Assembly: GCA_903832005.1 (NCBI GenBank)
Contig: CAIKZO010000023.1
Coordinates: 1 to 47,437, forward strand
Source: Enhydrobacter aerosaccus
Lineage (GTDB): Bacteria > Pseudomonadota > Alphaproteobacteria > Reyranellales > Reyranellaceae
Direction of reading: 5' to 3'
Length of the DNA: 47,437 bases
Shown here piece after piece: positions 31,727-40,235 of this stretch; position 1 is the stretch's first letter; each line of letters opens with the position of its first letter. The position numbers and the translations under genes are program-made. Under the pieces are notes generated by a model that worked only from the letters and a program-made list of their open reading frames with translations, ran no database searches and was not told the origin of the DNA.

Positions 31727-32901
31727 TGACGACCGCCTATACTTTGAAGCAGCCGACCTACAACGCAACCTTGACCGAAGTTGGCCGCAGCACGCCGATG
31801 GGTGAGCTGCTGCGGCGCTACTGGCATCCGGTGGGCATCAGCGCCGACGCCGGCGCGACGCCGCGGCCGGTGAAGATCCTGGGCGAGGAGCTGATCCTGT
31901 TCCGCGACGGCAATGGCCGGCCGGGTCTGGTCTATCCGCGCTGCTGCCATCGCGGCACGACGCTCTACTACGGCAAGGTCGAGGCTCAAGGTATCCGCTG
32001 CTGCTATCATGGTTGGCTGTTCGACGTCGAAGGCCAGTGCCTGGAAATGCCGGCCGAGCCCAATCCCACCGGCGCCCAGTGCAAGCGCGTGCGCCAGCCC
32101 TGGTATCCCGTCGAAGAGCGCTATGGCCTTGTCTTCGCCTATCTCGGCCCGCCGGAGAAGAAGCCGGTGTTGCCGCGCTACGAATGCCTGGAGGTGATGG
32201 GGCCGGGCGAGTTCGTCGAGGCCGACGATTCGAGCATCGGCAGCGGCGGCATCGTGATCGCGCCGTGCAACTGGCTGCAGCATTTCGAGAACGTCGTCGA
32301 TCCGTATCACGTGCCGATCCTGCACGGCACCTTCAGCGGCCCGCAGTTCGTCGAGCAGATGTCGGCCTTCCCCAAGGTGAAGTTCGAATACGGGCCGGCC
32401 GGCGTGAAGGCGACGTCGTTGCGTCCCGGTCCGGACGGCAAGCGCTTCCGGAGAGTCACCGAAGCCGTGCTGCCGACCCTTCGCGTCGTCGCCAATCCCC
32501 AGGTCGCCCAATACGGCATGGTCGAGTCGATCGGCTGGACCGTTCCGATCGACGACACGCACTACCGCATCTATGTGGCCGGCCGCGTGAAGGAGAAGGG
32601 CGACCTCACCAAGTTCAAGTCACGCTACGCCGGCAACAAGACTTGGGCCGAGCTCACAGCCGAGGAGCACCAAAAGTACCCTGGTGATGCCGAGGCACAG
32701 GTCGGGCAGGGCGCGATCACCTTCCACTCCGAAGAGCACCTGATGTCGTCCGACCAGGGCGTCTCGATGCTGCGTATCCTGTTGCAGAAGCAGGTCGATC
32801 TGGTGGCATCGGGCGGCGACCCGGCCGGGGTGGCGTTCGACGAGAAGGATGCCTACGTGAAATTCGACGCCGGTCAGTTCCTCGACGACGCCTCAGCGTA
32901 G
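31726..32901 (+). CDS. Rieske non-haem iron aromatic-ring-hydroxylating oxygenase, large subunit
   Basis: 391 residues. The Rieske cluster ligands are Cys73/His75 (CCHRG) and Cys92/His95 (CCYHGW). The catalytic iron triad is in NVVDPYHVPILH: Asp192 bridges to His195 and His200. Such single-component large subunits act as monooxygenases, dioxygenases or demethylases and need a separate ferredoxin reductase, not seen nearby. ATG 31726 overlaps the Bug stop. The 3' end overlaps the convergent pyrD stop by nine bases. The vanillate demethylase-type branch is plausible but the substrate is not readable. Confidence 0.9.
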   Translation: MTTAYTLKQPTYNATLTEVGRSTPMGELLRRYWHPVGISADAGATPRPVKILGEELILFRDGNGRPGLVYPRCCHRGTTLYYGKVEAQGIRCCYHGWLFDVEGQCLEMPAEPNPTGAQCKRVRQPWYPVEERYGLVFAYLGPPEKKPVLPRYECLEVMGPGEFVEADDSSIGSGGIVIAPCNWLQHFENVVDPYHVPILHGTFSGPQFVEQMSAFPKVKFEYGPAGVKATSLRPGPDGKRFRRVTEAVLPTLRVVANPQVAQYGMVESIGWTVPIDDTHYRIYVAGRVKEKGDLTKFKSRYAGNKTWAELTAEEHQKYPGDAEAQVGQGAITFHSEEHLMSSDQGVSMLRILLQKQVDLVASGGDPAGVAFDEKDAYVKFDAGQFLDDASA

Positions 32902-33939
32902 GTCGGCGCCGACCGCGTCGTTCACGGACGTAAAGCCGTCACGCTGCAGCAATGCGGCTAGCTCGTCTTTCACGCGGCGGACGAGCGGCGGCCCCTCGTA
33001 GACCATTGCCGAATAGAGCTGCACCAAGGTCGCGCCGGCGCGGATCTTGGCATAAGCATCCGCGCCAGAGCCCACGCCGCCACAGCCGATCAGCGGGAAC
33101 TGCCGTTCCACTCTTCGCGCGGTCTTGCGCACGACCTCTGTGGCCAGGTTCGTTAGCGGTGCGCCGGAGAGACCGCCGGTCTCTCTCTTGCGCGCTGACT
33201 GCAGCGTGGCGGGGCGCGACAGCGTCGTATTGCCGATGATGATGCCGTCCATACGCAAGTCGCGACAGACGACCACGATGTCGTCGAGGTCGTCGTCGGT
33301 CGCATCGGGTGCGATCTTGACGACCAGCGGCACGGGCTTCGCCGCGATCGCGTCCTGCACGCGCTTCAGCAGGTCACGCAGCTGCTCGCGCCCCTGCAGG
33401 TTGCGCAGGCCGGGGGTATTGGGGGAGGAGACGTTGCAGACGAGGTAGTCGGCATGGGCGGCCAGCGCCGTGGCGCAGGTCACGTAGTCCGCCGCGCGAT
33501 CCTCGCTGTCCTTGTTGGCGCCCACATTCACGCCGACGAAGCCGCGCCGGGCGCGCGCACGCAGCCGCGGCAGGGCGGCGTCCAGCCCGTTGCCCGGAAA
33601 GCCCATGCGATTGATGACGCCACGATCCTCCTGCAACCGGAAGACGCGCGGACGTGGATTGCCGGGCTGGGGCCGCGGCGTCACGCTGCCGATCTCGACC
33701 AGGCCGAAGCCGACCGCGAGCAAGGCATCCGGCACCTCGGCATTCTTGTCGAAGCCCGCGGCCAGGCCGATCGGATTGGGCAGTCGCTGTCTCCAGATAT
33801 CGACACCGAGGATGGGTGGATCGGGTTTGCGATCGGCCGGCACGACACCGCTCTTCAGGGCGCGCAAGGCGAACCCATGGGCGGTTTCGGCATCGAAATG
33901 CGAGAGGACCTTGTCGACCAGCGCGTACCAGACAGCCAT
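32893..33939 (-). CDS. pyrD: Dihydroorotate dehydrogenase (quinone), class 2
   Basis: 348 residues. PyrD oxidises dihydroorotate to orotate at the inner membrane, passing electrons to quinone. Class 2 features: an N-terminal helical extension (DKVLSHFDAETAHGFALRALKSG), PNPIGLAAGFDKNAEV, FGLVEIGSVTPRPQPGNPRPR, GVINRMGFPGNG, and the catalytic Ser in NVSSPNTPGLR. The FMN-binding late region is LIGCGGVGSGADAYAKIRAGA. A stand-alone pyrimidine gene. The small secreted-protein gene lies 40 bases upstream on the same strand side. Confidence 0.95.
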   Translation of the reverse strand: MAVWYALVDKVLSHFDAETAHGFALRALKSGVVPADRKPDPPILGVDIWRQRLPNPIGLAAGFDKNAEVPDALLAVGFGLVEIGSVTPRPQPGNPRPRVFRLQEDRGVINRMGFPGNGLDAALPRLRARARRGFVGVNVGANKDSEDRAADYVTCATALAAHADYLVCNVSSPNTPGLRNLQGREQLRDLLKRVQDAIAAKPVPLVVKIAPDATDDDLDDIVVVCRDLRMDGIIIGNTTLSRPATLQSARKRETGGLSGAPLTNLATEVVRKTARRVERQFPLIGCGGVGSGADAYAKIRAGATLVQLYSAMVYEGPPLVRRVKDELAALLQRDGFTSVNDAVGADLR

Positions 33940-33979
33940 GCCGTCTGGTTAGCAGAAGTCCCCTGTGGAGCGCTTCCGG

Positions 33980-34543
33980 TTAACGGAAGTGATGGCCGTG
34001 CTGCTGCTGACTGTAGGGCGAGCGGTCGAACACCACGTTGAACAGGTCCTTCATGAGATCGCCCATCCCGGGATCATCCGGTCCCGCCGCGGTCACCCAG
34101 CCGGTGACCTGCGACAGGGCCATGTCATTGCGGCAGTAGACGGCGAAGACGTTGACCTGCCCCGGCTTGCCGGGCTTGAAACGCTTGGCACCGTTGCACA
34201 CGGCGTCGGCGCTGAGATCGTTCGCGGCGTCGAACACCAGCATCAACCGGTAGTCGGGATGCTGCTTCTCGGCCGGCACGTCGTAGGTGAAGGTGAGCCG
34301 GGGCGGCGGCTTGTTCGCCTGCATCACCGGCAGGAGACGGCGCGCGAATTCTTCGGCCGGTATGGCGGCAAAGGGATTGCCCAGCAGCTCGACGCGGAAC
34401 GGCTTGTTGTCGGCCGCGATATAGAAGTCGCGATATTCGTACTGGATGGCGTAGTCCCAGCCGCCCAACGTCGCGGCATGGGTCGCGATCGGCAGCGACA
34501 AAGCGGCGAGGGCAGCGGTCAGAAAATTCCGGATGGCGCGCAT
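33980..34543 (-). CDS. Secreted protein of unknown function, with His-rich C-terminus
   Basis: 187 residues. ATG 34543 has a textbook AGGAGG ribosome site. A signal peptide spans about 1-23 (LSLPIATHAA). The mature chain (WDYAIQYEYRDFYIAADNK, PRLTFTYDVPAEKQHPDYRLMLVFDAAND, VNVFAVYCRNDMALSQVTGW) has alternating strand-like segments and two cysteines (AVCNGAK and VYCRND) that may pair. The end DRSPYSQQQHGHHFR is His-rich, possibly metal-binding. I do not recognise the family. It lies between parE and pyrD on the same strand, with 96 bases to parE. Confidence 0.7.
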   Translation of the reverse strand: MRAIRNFLTAALAALSLPIATHAATLGGWDYAIQYEYRDFYIAADNKPFRVELLGNPFAAIPAEEFARRLLPVMQANKPPPRLTFTYDVPAEKQHPDYRLMLVFDAANDLSADAVCNGAKRFKPGKPGQVNVFAVYCRNDMALSQVTGWVTAAGPDDPGMGDLMKDLFNVVFDRSPYSQQQHGHHFR

Positions 34544-34639
34544 GAAGTCGGTTCCTCCTGCACGCCGAACATAGGCCTGCAGGGCGGCTACTTCACGTCA
34601 CAAAATCGCGCACCGGATGTCAGCCCGTTGTAAGGCTCA

Positions 34640-36670
34640 CTAGACGTCGAGATCGCGCGCGAACTTGGCATTCTCCTGGATGAAGGCGTAGCGCTTCTCC
34701 GGTTTACGGCCCATCAGGTCCTCGACCAGCGTGCGCGTACGCATTTCCTCGCGGCGGCCGTCGGTGCCTTCGGCTGCATTGGCGAGGGTCGGCACGTCGA
34801 CCTTGAGCAGGACGCGCTTGGTGGGATCCATCGTCGTCTCGCGCAGATGCACCGACTGCATCTCGCCCAGGCCCTTGAAGCGGGTGATGTCGGCCTTGCC
34901 GTTGAACACCGTTCTCAGCAGCTCGTCCCGTTGCGCATCGTCCTGCGCATACTCGGTCTTGCCGCCCTTGCTGATGCGGAACAGCGGCGGCTGGGCGAGG
35001 AAGAGGTGGCCGTTCTCGATCAGCTTCGGCATCTCGCGATAGAAGAACGTCATCAGCAGCGAGGCGATGTGCGCGCCGTCGACATCGGCGTCGGTCATGA
35101 TGATGACGCGTTCGTAGCGTAGCCGGTCGTCGTTGTAGTGTTGGCCGGCGCCGCAGCCCAAGGCCTGGATGAGATCCTGGATTTCCTGGTTCTCGCGCAT
35201 CTTCTCCGAGGTGGCGCTGGCCACGTTCAGGATTTTTCCACGCAGCGGAAGGATGGCCTGGGTCTCGCGGTTGCGCGCGGCCTTGGCCGAGCCGCCCGCC
35301 GAATCGCCCTCGACCAGGAAGATCTCGGTGCCGTCGGCGGCCGTGTTACTGCAATCGGAAAGCTTTCCAGGCAAACGCAGCTTGCGGGTCGCGGTCTTGC
35401 GCTGCTGCTCGCGGTCCTGCTTGCGGCGCACACGCTCCTCGGCCTTGGAGACCACGTGCTCGAGCAACACGTTGCCGGCTTCCTTGTCGCCGATCAGCCA
35501 GTGCTCGAAATTATCGCCGACGATCGTCTCGACCAGCTTGGTCGCCTCGACCGAAACCAGCTTTTCCTTGGTCTGGCCCTGGAACTGCGGCTGCTCGATG
35601 AAGATCGAGACGAGGCTTGCAGCACCATCCATCACATCGTCCGACGTGATGATCGAGCCTTTGCGATTACCCGTCAGGTCGGCGTAGCGCTTCAGGCCAC
35701 GCAGCAGGGCGCTGCGGAAGCCCGACTCGTGCGTGCCGCCCTCGATCGTGGGCACGGTATTGCAGTACGAGCGGACGAAGCCTTCCTCGTCGTTCGGCCA
35801 CCAGACCGCCCATTCGACCTTGCCGCCGGCCGAGCCGTTGCTTTCGCTCTTGGCTTCGCCGGCGAACGGCGTCGGCACGACGGTCGGGCGCTGGCCGATC
35901 TCGGAGACGAGATAGTCCTTCAGCCCGCCCGCGAAGTGGAAGACTTCTTCTTCAGGAATCGACCCGTCCTTGGGCAGCAGGCTCTTGTCGCACTTCCAGC
36001 GGATTTCGACGCCGCGGAACAGGTACGACTTGGAGCGTGCCATGCGGTAGAGCCGCTCGGGCGAGAACTGGATCTTGCCGAAGATTTCAGGATCGGGATG
36101 GAAAGTGACGGTGGTGCCGCGCCGGTTGGGAGCAGGGCCGTTCGACGTGAGTTTGCCCTTCGGCTTGCCGCGCGAGAACTTCTGCGACCACGACTTGCGA
36201 TCGCGCGCGACCTCGACTTCGAGGTCGTCGGACAATGCGTTGACGACGGAGGCGCCGACGCCGTGAAGGCCGCCCGACGTCGCGTAGACCTTGCTGTTGA
36301 ACTTGCCGCCCGAATGGAGCGTTGTGAGGATGACTTCGAGCGCCGACTTGTTCTTGAACTTTGGATGCGGATCGACCGGCATGCCGCGGCCGTTGTCGCG
36401 AATCAGGATGTAATTGCCCGCCAGCATCTCGAGATGGATCGTATCGGCGTGGCCCGCGACCGCCTCGTCCATGGCGTTGTCGAGCACTTCGGCCACGAGA
36501 TGGTGCATGGCCCGCTCATCGGTGCCGCCGATGTACATGCCCGGGCGCTTGCGGACGGGCTCCAGCCCTTCCAGCACTTCGATGTCGCGTGCCGTATAGG
36601 AATTGTCCTTCGCGGCGGCCTGCTTCTTTCCGCCGCCAGACCGCTCGAACAGATCTGTGCCTTTAGCCAT
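34640..36670 (-). CDS. parE: DNA topoisomerase IV subunit B
   Basis: 676 residues. ParE is the ATPase subunit of topoisomerase IV, which decatenates daughter chromosomes with ParC. The GHKL ATPase has EVLDNAMDEAV (Mg/ATP Asn), IRDNGRGMP and YATSGGLHGVGASVVNAL; the TOPRIM domain has LVEGDSAGGSAK and MTDADVDGAHI. The N-terminal lead-in DIEVLEGLEPVRKRPGMYIGGTDERAMHHLVAE and the length, shorter than GyrB, match ParE of alphaproteobacteria. ATG 36670 starts MAKGTDLFER; longer starts have no ribosome site. Divergent from the thioesterase across 107 bases. Confidence 0.93.
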   Translation of the reverse strand: MAKGTDLFERSGGGKKQAAAKDNSYTARDIEVLEGLEPVRKRPGMYIGGTDERAMHHLVAEVLDNAMDEAVAGHADTIHLEMLAGNYILIRDNGRGMPVDPHPKFKNKSALEVILTTLHSGGKFNSKVYATSGGLHGVGASVVNALSDDLEVEVARDRKSWSQKFSRGKPKGKLTSNGPAPNRRGTTVTFHPDPEIFGKIQFSPERLYRMARSKSYLFRGVEIRWKCDKSLLPKDGSIPEEEVFHFAGGLKDYLVSEIGQRPTVVPTPFAGEAKSESNGSAGGKVEWAVWWPNDEEGFVRSYCNTVPTIEGGTHESGFRSALLRGLKRYADLTGNRKGSIITSDDVMDGAASLVSIFIEQPQFQGQTKEKLVSVEATKLVETIVGDNFEHWLIGDKEAGNVLLEHVVSKAEERVRRKQDREQQRKTATRKLRLPGKLSDCSNTAADGTEIFLVEGDSAGGSAKAARNRETQAILPLRGKILNVASATSEKMRENQEIQDLIQALGCGAGQHYNDDRLRYERVIIMTDADVDGAHIASLLMTFFYREMPKLIENGHLFLAQPPLFRISKGGKTEYAQDDAQRDELLRTVFNGKADITRFKGLGEMQSVHLRETTMDPTKRVLLKVDVPTLANAAEGTDGRREEMRTRTLVEDLMGRKPEKRYAFIQENAKFARDLDV

Positions 36671-36777
36671 GATTCTTGTTTCTTTCTGCTGCCGCGCGAG
36701 GGGATCGCGTAATGGCCGCTTGGTCATCGGTATGGTAGGAAAAGCGCGGAAAATCAACCATATCCGGTGGGGATTAG

Positions 36778-37155
36778 ATGCCCGAGAGCAAGCGCGACCC
36801 GATCGTCCGGACCATCCCGCAGCCGGCCGACATGAACGGCAATGGCGACATTTTCGGCGGCTGGGTGCTGTCCCAGATGGACATGGCGGGCGGCACCCTG
36901 GCGGCTCGGGCAGCGAAAGGCCGCGTGGCGACTGTGGCCATCACGGCCATGACCTTCGTGCAGCCGATCAAGGTCGGCGATCTCGTGTCGATCTACGGCA
37001 GCGTCACCAAGATCGGCCGGAGCTCGATCACCATCGCGCTCGAGACTGTCGTCGAGCGGCGGCTCGATCCGACACCCATCCAGGTGACGCATGGCACCTT
37101 CGTGTTCGTGGCCATCGACGAGGACGGCAAGCCGCGGGCAGTACCTCAGCCATGA
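36778..37155 (+). CDS. Acyl-CoA thioesterase, YciA-like hot-dog fold
   Basis: 125 residues. The hot-dog fold signature is NGDIFGGWVLSQMDMAGGTLAARAA, with the catalytic Asp in the QMD position of the long helix, followed by VATVAITAMTFVQPIKVGDLVSIYG and a strand ending THGTFVFVAIDEDG. YciA-type enzymes hydrolyse short to long acyl-CoAs, including acetyl- and succinyl-CoA. GGTGGGG precedes ATG 36778. The stop overlaps the DUF1007 start (ATGA). Confidence 0.88.
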   Translation: MPESKRDPIVRTIPQPADMNGNGDIFGGWVLSQMDMAGGTLAARAAKGRVATVAITAMTFVQPIKVGDLVSIYGSVTKIGRSSITIALETVVERRLDPTPIQVTHGTFVFVAIDEDGKPRAVPQP

Positions 37156-37826
37156 AATGGCTCGCGGCCCTGGTCGCTCTTCTGGTGCCGGCGAGTGCCT
37201 GGGCCCATCCGCACATCTGGATTTCGCAGCATGTGCGCGTGATTTCAGAGAATGGCCGTTACGTCGCCTTCGAGCTCGAATGGCACTTCGATCCGATGTC
37301 GAGCGAAGGCGAGATCCCGCCGATCGACGAGGACGGCGACGGCAAGATTTCGATGCAGGAGATCAAGTCGCTGGCCGACGACATGCTGCCGGAGCTCGCC
37401 AAGGTGGGCTACCAGACCTGGCTGAACACGGGCGGCAAGGATTTTCATCCGACAGCGCCGCCGACCTTGAACGCGCGCGTCGACCAGCCCGCGACCTTCA
37501 CGCCGCCGGACTGGGATCACGAAGACGGCGACGACAAGGACGGCAAGGGGGACGCCGGCATGCCGATGCCGGAGAACAAGCGCGTCACGCCGCCGCCCAA
37601 GCCCGAGGTGCCGCGCAATCTGGTCTACGTGATGCGCTTCCCGCTCGCGCAGCCGACCAAGACCCTGAGCATCGTCACGTACGACGGCGAGGATTTCATT
37701 CGCTTCGAGGTCGACAAGGCGTCCCTCTCCACCGGCTGCAAGCTCGACAAGCATCCGACCTACAAGTCCGAGTTCGTCCCGGGCAAGCCGGTCTTCGCCG
37801 ACAGGGTCTCGTGCCGCCTTCCTTGA
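37152..37826 (+). CDS. DUF1007 family periplasmic protein with EF-hand loop
   Basis: 224 residues. A signal peptide (1-18, ending SAWA) exposes an N-terminal HPHIW motif, typical of DUF1007. Residues 59-70 (DEDGDGKISMQE) form a canonical 12-residue EF-hand calcium loop, a known feature of the family. A middle acidic segment (WDHEDGDDKDGKGD) looks disordered and calcium- or metal-binding. DUF1007 genes often stand beside NicO/RcnA-type nickel, cobalt or zinc permeases and are thought to bind metal, but no such permease follows here: an EamA transporter does. It overlaps both neighbours. Confidence 0.82.
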   Translation: MKWLAALVALLVPASAWAHPHIWISQHVRVISENGRYVAFELEWHFDPMSSEGEIPPIDEDGDGKISMQEIKSLADDMLPELAKVGYQTWLNTGGKDFHPTAPPTLNARVDQPATFTPPDWDHEDGDDKDGKGDAGMPMPENKRVTPPPKPEVPRNLVYVMRFPLAQPTKTLSIVTYDGEDFIRFEVDKASLSTGCKLDKHPTYKSEFVPGKPVFADRVSCRLP

Positions 37827-38701
37827 CGTCTCCCGCGCCGGTCTTTCGTCCGTGGCTCGGCATCGCCTTCATGTGCGTGGCCTGCGCGCTGTTCCCGGTC
37901 CAGAACGCCGTAGTCAAGCTACTCACCGGCCTCTATCCCTACCAGGAGGTCGTGTGGGTCCGCCTTGCCGCGCACCTCGTGCTGATGTGCATCGTCTTCC
38001 TGCCGCGGCGTGGCTTGGCGCTGTTGCGCACGCGGGCGCCGATACAGCAGGTCATCTGCTCGATGGGCTTGCTGGGCGCCACGGTATTCTTCTTCAGCGC
38101 AGCCAAATCGATCGGCGTGACCGATGCGATCGCCATCTCCTTCATCTCGCCGCTGGTCGTGACGTTTCTCGCCTGGCCACTGCTGGGTGAGCGCATCACG
38201 CCCATCCGGCTGGCCTCGGTCGTGATCGGCTTCGCCGGCGTGCTGATCGTCATCCGGCCGGGCAGCTCCGTGTTCCAGTGGGCCTCGCTGCTGATCGTCG
38301 CCAGCTCGATTTCCTATGCCGTCTACCAGATCATCGTCCGGCGCGTGGCAGCGGTGGATTCGCCCGCGACCACGGCCTTCTATAGTGCGCTGGGCTGCAC
38401 CCTGGTGACGTCGTTCATGGTGCCGTTCCATTGGCGCACGCCTGACAACTGGCAGGACGTGGCGCTCATGCTGTCGCTCGGCGTCTCCGGCGGCTTTGGT
38501 CATTACTGCGTCGCACGCGCCTTCAGCTACGCGCCGGCCAATTTGATTGCGCCCCTGAATTACACGCAGATGATCGGCTCGGTCGTGATCGGTTACCTGA
38601 TGTTCGCGGAGGTCCCGGACTTCTACACTTGGCTCGGCAGCGCGGTGATCATCGCCGCCGGCCTACTCGTCGGATGGCAGGGCCGCAGAAGAAAAGCTTG
38701 A
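37811..38701 (+). CDS. EamA-family (DMT superfamily) transporter
   Basis: 296 residues from GTG 37811, which overlaps the DUF1007 end by 16 bases; TTG 37823 is an alternative with no better ribosome site. Ten membrane segments in two EamA repeats are visible: GIAFMCVACALFPVQNAVVKLL, MGLLGATVFFFSAAKSIGVTDAIAI, FISPLVVTFLAWPLLGE, and YSYAPANLIAPLNYTQMIGSVVIGYL in the second. It resembles the general metabolite exporter branch (RhaT/S-adenosylmethionine-like). The PrpB-like gene follows 11 bases later, so thioesterase, DUF1007, transporter and lyase may be co-transcribed. Substrate unknown. Confidence 0.8.
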   Translation: MPPSLTSPAPVFRPWLGIAFMCVACALFPVQNAVVKLLTGLYPYQEVVWVRLAAHLVLMCIVFLPRRGLALLRTRAPIQQVICSMGLLGATVFFFSAAKSIGVTDAIAISFISPLVVTFLAWPLLGERITPIRLASVVIGFAGVLIVIRPGSSVFQWASLLIVASSISYAVYQIIVRRVAAVDSPATTAFYSALGCTLVTSFMVPFHWRTPDNWQDVALMLSLGVSGGFGHYCVARAFSYAPANLIAPLNYTQMIGSVVIGYLMFAEVPDFYTWLGSAVIIAAGLLVGWQGRRRKA

Positions 38702-38712
38702 GGGAGGAAATC

Positions 38713-39633
38713 ATGCCGTATCTCGTCGCCGACGATCTGCCCAAGGAACCCGCCGGCCTGCGCTTCCGGGCGTTGCTGGAGAAGGGCGGCATCCTGCAGA
38801 TGCCAGGCGCCCACAATGGGCTCGCTGCGCTGCAGGTGCGCGCCGCGGGCTTCGAGGCGGCTTACCTGTCGGGTGCGGCGATGTCGGCTTCCATGGGATT
38901 GCCGGATCTCGGCGTCATCACGGTCGACGAAGTCTGCTTCTTCATCCGCCAGGCCGCCCGCGCGTCGGGCCTGCCGCTCCTGGTCGATGGCGACACCGGC
39001 TATGGCGAAGCGCTGAACGTCATGCACATGGTCCGCTGCTTCGAGGAAGCGGGGGCGGGCGCCGTCCATATCGAGGACCAGCTCCTGCCGAAGAAGTGCG
39101 GCCACCTCAACGACAAGAAGCTGGCCGATCCCAACGACATGGCAGCCAAGGTCCATGCCGCGGCCAAGGCCCGCCGGCACCTATACATCATCGCGCGCAC
39201 GGACGCGGCGGCGAGCGAGGGCATCGACGGTGCCGTCGCCCGCGCCAAGAAATTCCTCGACGCCGGCGCCGACGCAATCTTCCCCGAGGCGCTGGTCAAC
39301 GCCGACATGTTCCGCGCCTTCGCCAAGGCGATGCCCGGCGTAAAGCTGCTGGCCAACATGACCGAATTCGGCCGCACGCCGTTCTTCACGGCGTCGGAGT
39401 TCGAGGCGATGGGCTATTCGATGGTGATCTGGCCGGTCTCGGCCTTCCGCACCGCCAACAAGGCGCAGGAGAAGCTCTACGCCGCGATCAAGCGCGACGG
39501 CGGCACACAGAAGATGGTCGACCAGATGCAGACGCGCGCAGAACTCTACAAGACGATCGGCTATCACGATTACGAGGCACTCGACTCCTCGATCGTGCAG
39601 ACGATCATCCCGCAGGGCATGCCTCAACGTTGA
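38713..39633 (+). CDS. prpB: Methylisocitrate lyase / PEP mutase-family lyase (PrpB-like)
   Basis: 306 residues of the isocitrate lyase/PEP mutase superfamily. The active loop is PKKCGHL with Cys129, the methylisocitrate lyase signature; metal ligands are in VDGDTGYGEA (Asp92, Asp94) and HIEDQ. It would split 2-methylisocitrate to succinate and pyruvate in the methylcitrate cycle, or act as an oxaloacetate decarboxylase or related lyase. prpC and prpD are not adjacent, so the symbol is tentative. GGGAGG precedes ATG 38713. The 3' end overlaps the convergent GST gene by 10 bases. Confidence 0.82.
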   Translation: MPYLVADDLPKEPAGLRFRALLEKGGILQMPGAHNGLAALQVRAAGFEAAYLSGAAMSASMGLPDLGVITVDEVCFFIRQAARASGLPLLVDGDTGYGEALNVMHMVRCFEEAGAGAVHIEDQLLPKKCGHLNDKKLADPNDMAAKVHAAAKARRHLYIIARTDAAASEGIDGAVARAKKFLDAGADAIFPEALVNADMFRAFAKAMPGVKLLANMTEFGRTPFFTASEFEAMGYSMVIWPVSAFRTANKAQEKLYAAIKRDGGTQKMVDQMQTRAELYKTIGYHDYEALDSSIVQTIIPQGMPQR

Positions 39634-40235
39634 GGGAAGGGATCCAGCCAGCCATCGAGGGCGGAGAGCTGGTCGTGCCAGCGTTTCACCTCGGGGAAGT
39701 CGTCGATCGGCATCTCTGCCTTCGCGGCATAGGGCAAGGTTACGGCCACCGAGAAGTCGGCGACGCTCAGCTTCTCGCCGACCAGCCACTTGCGATCCTT
39801 GAGATGGGCGTTGAGCACCTTCGCTTGTGAGCGGAAGGACTTAATGGCCTTCTCGACGGCGGCGGCGTCCGGCGGGCCGATCTTGAAGCGCTCCTTGATC
39901 ACGAACTCGAAATAGAGCGCACCGCCGGACTGGAGGAAGTGCTGCGAGTTCCAGCTGAACCAGCTGACGATCTCGGGCTGGAGATCGCCCGCCGGCCAGA
40001 GATCCGATCCGGCATGCTTGGCGAGGTAGCAGAGGATCGCATCGGCCTCCCATAGGATCGTGTCGCCATCGACCAGGGTCGGGACCTTGCCGTTGGGATT
40101 GAGCGCCAGATAGTCCGGCTTCTTGTGCTCGCCTTTGTCGAGTTGCAGGTACGCAAACTCGACGGGCAGCTTCAGGTGCTTGATGAGCGCACAGGTCTTC
40201 CGCGGCGCCAGCACGTCCGAATAGTAGAGCTTCAC
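39624..40235 (-). CDS. Glutathione S-transferase
   Basis: 203 residues from a GTG at 40235 that overlaps the amidase TGA (GTGA). The thioredoxin-like N-domain starts KLYYSDVLAPRKTCALIKHLKLP and contains NPNGKVPTLVDGD with the cis-Pro of the glutathione site and LWEADAILCYLAKH. The helical C-domain contains LVGEKLSVADFSVAVTLPYA with the conserved Asp of the N-capping box. It conjugates or reduces via glutathione in the cytosol. It is the last gene of the SDR-amidase-GST operon. Confidence 0.87.
   Translation of the reverse strand: MKLYYSDVLAPRKTCALIKHLKLPVEFAYLQLDKGEHKKPDYLALNPNGKVPTLVDGDTILWEADAILCYLAKHAGSDLWPAGDLQPEIVSWFSWNSQHFLQSGGALYFEFVIKERFKIGPPDAAAVEKAIKSFRSQAKVLNAHLKDRKWLVGEKLSVADFSVAVTLPYAAKAEMPIDDFPEVKRWHDQLSALDGWLDPFPQR

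Noticed and set aside
34847..36712. Plus-strand frames of up to 524 codons opposite parE
   Set aside because: Shadow of parE; no ribosome site or recognisable domain.
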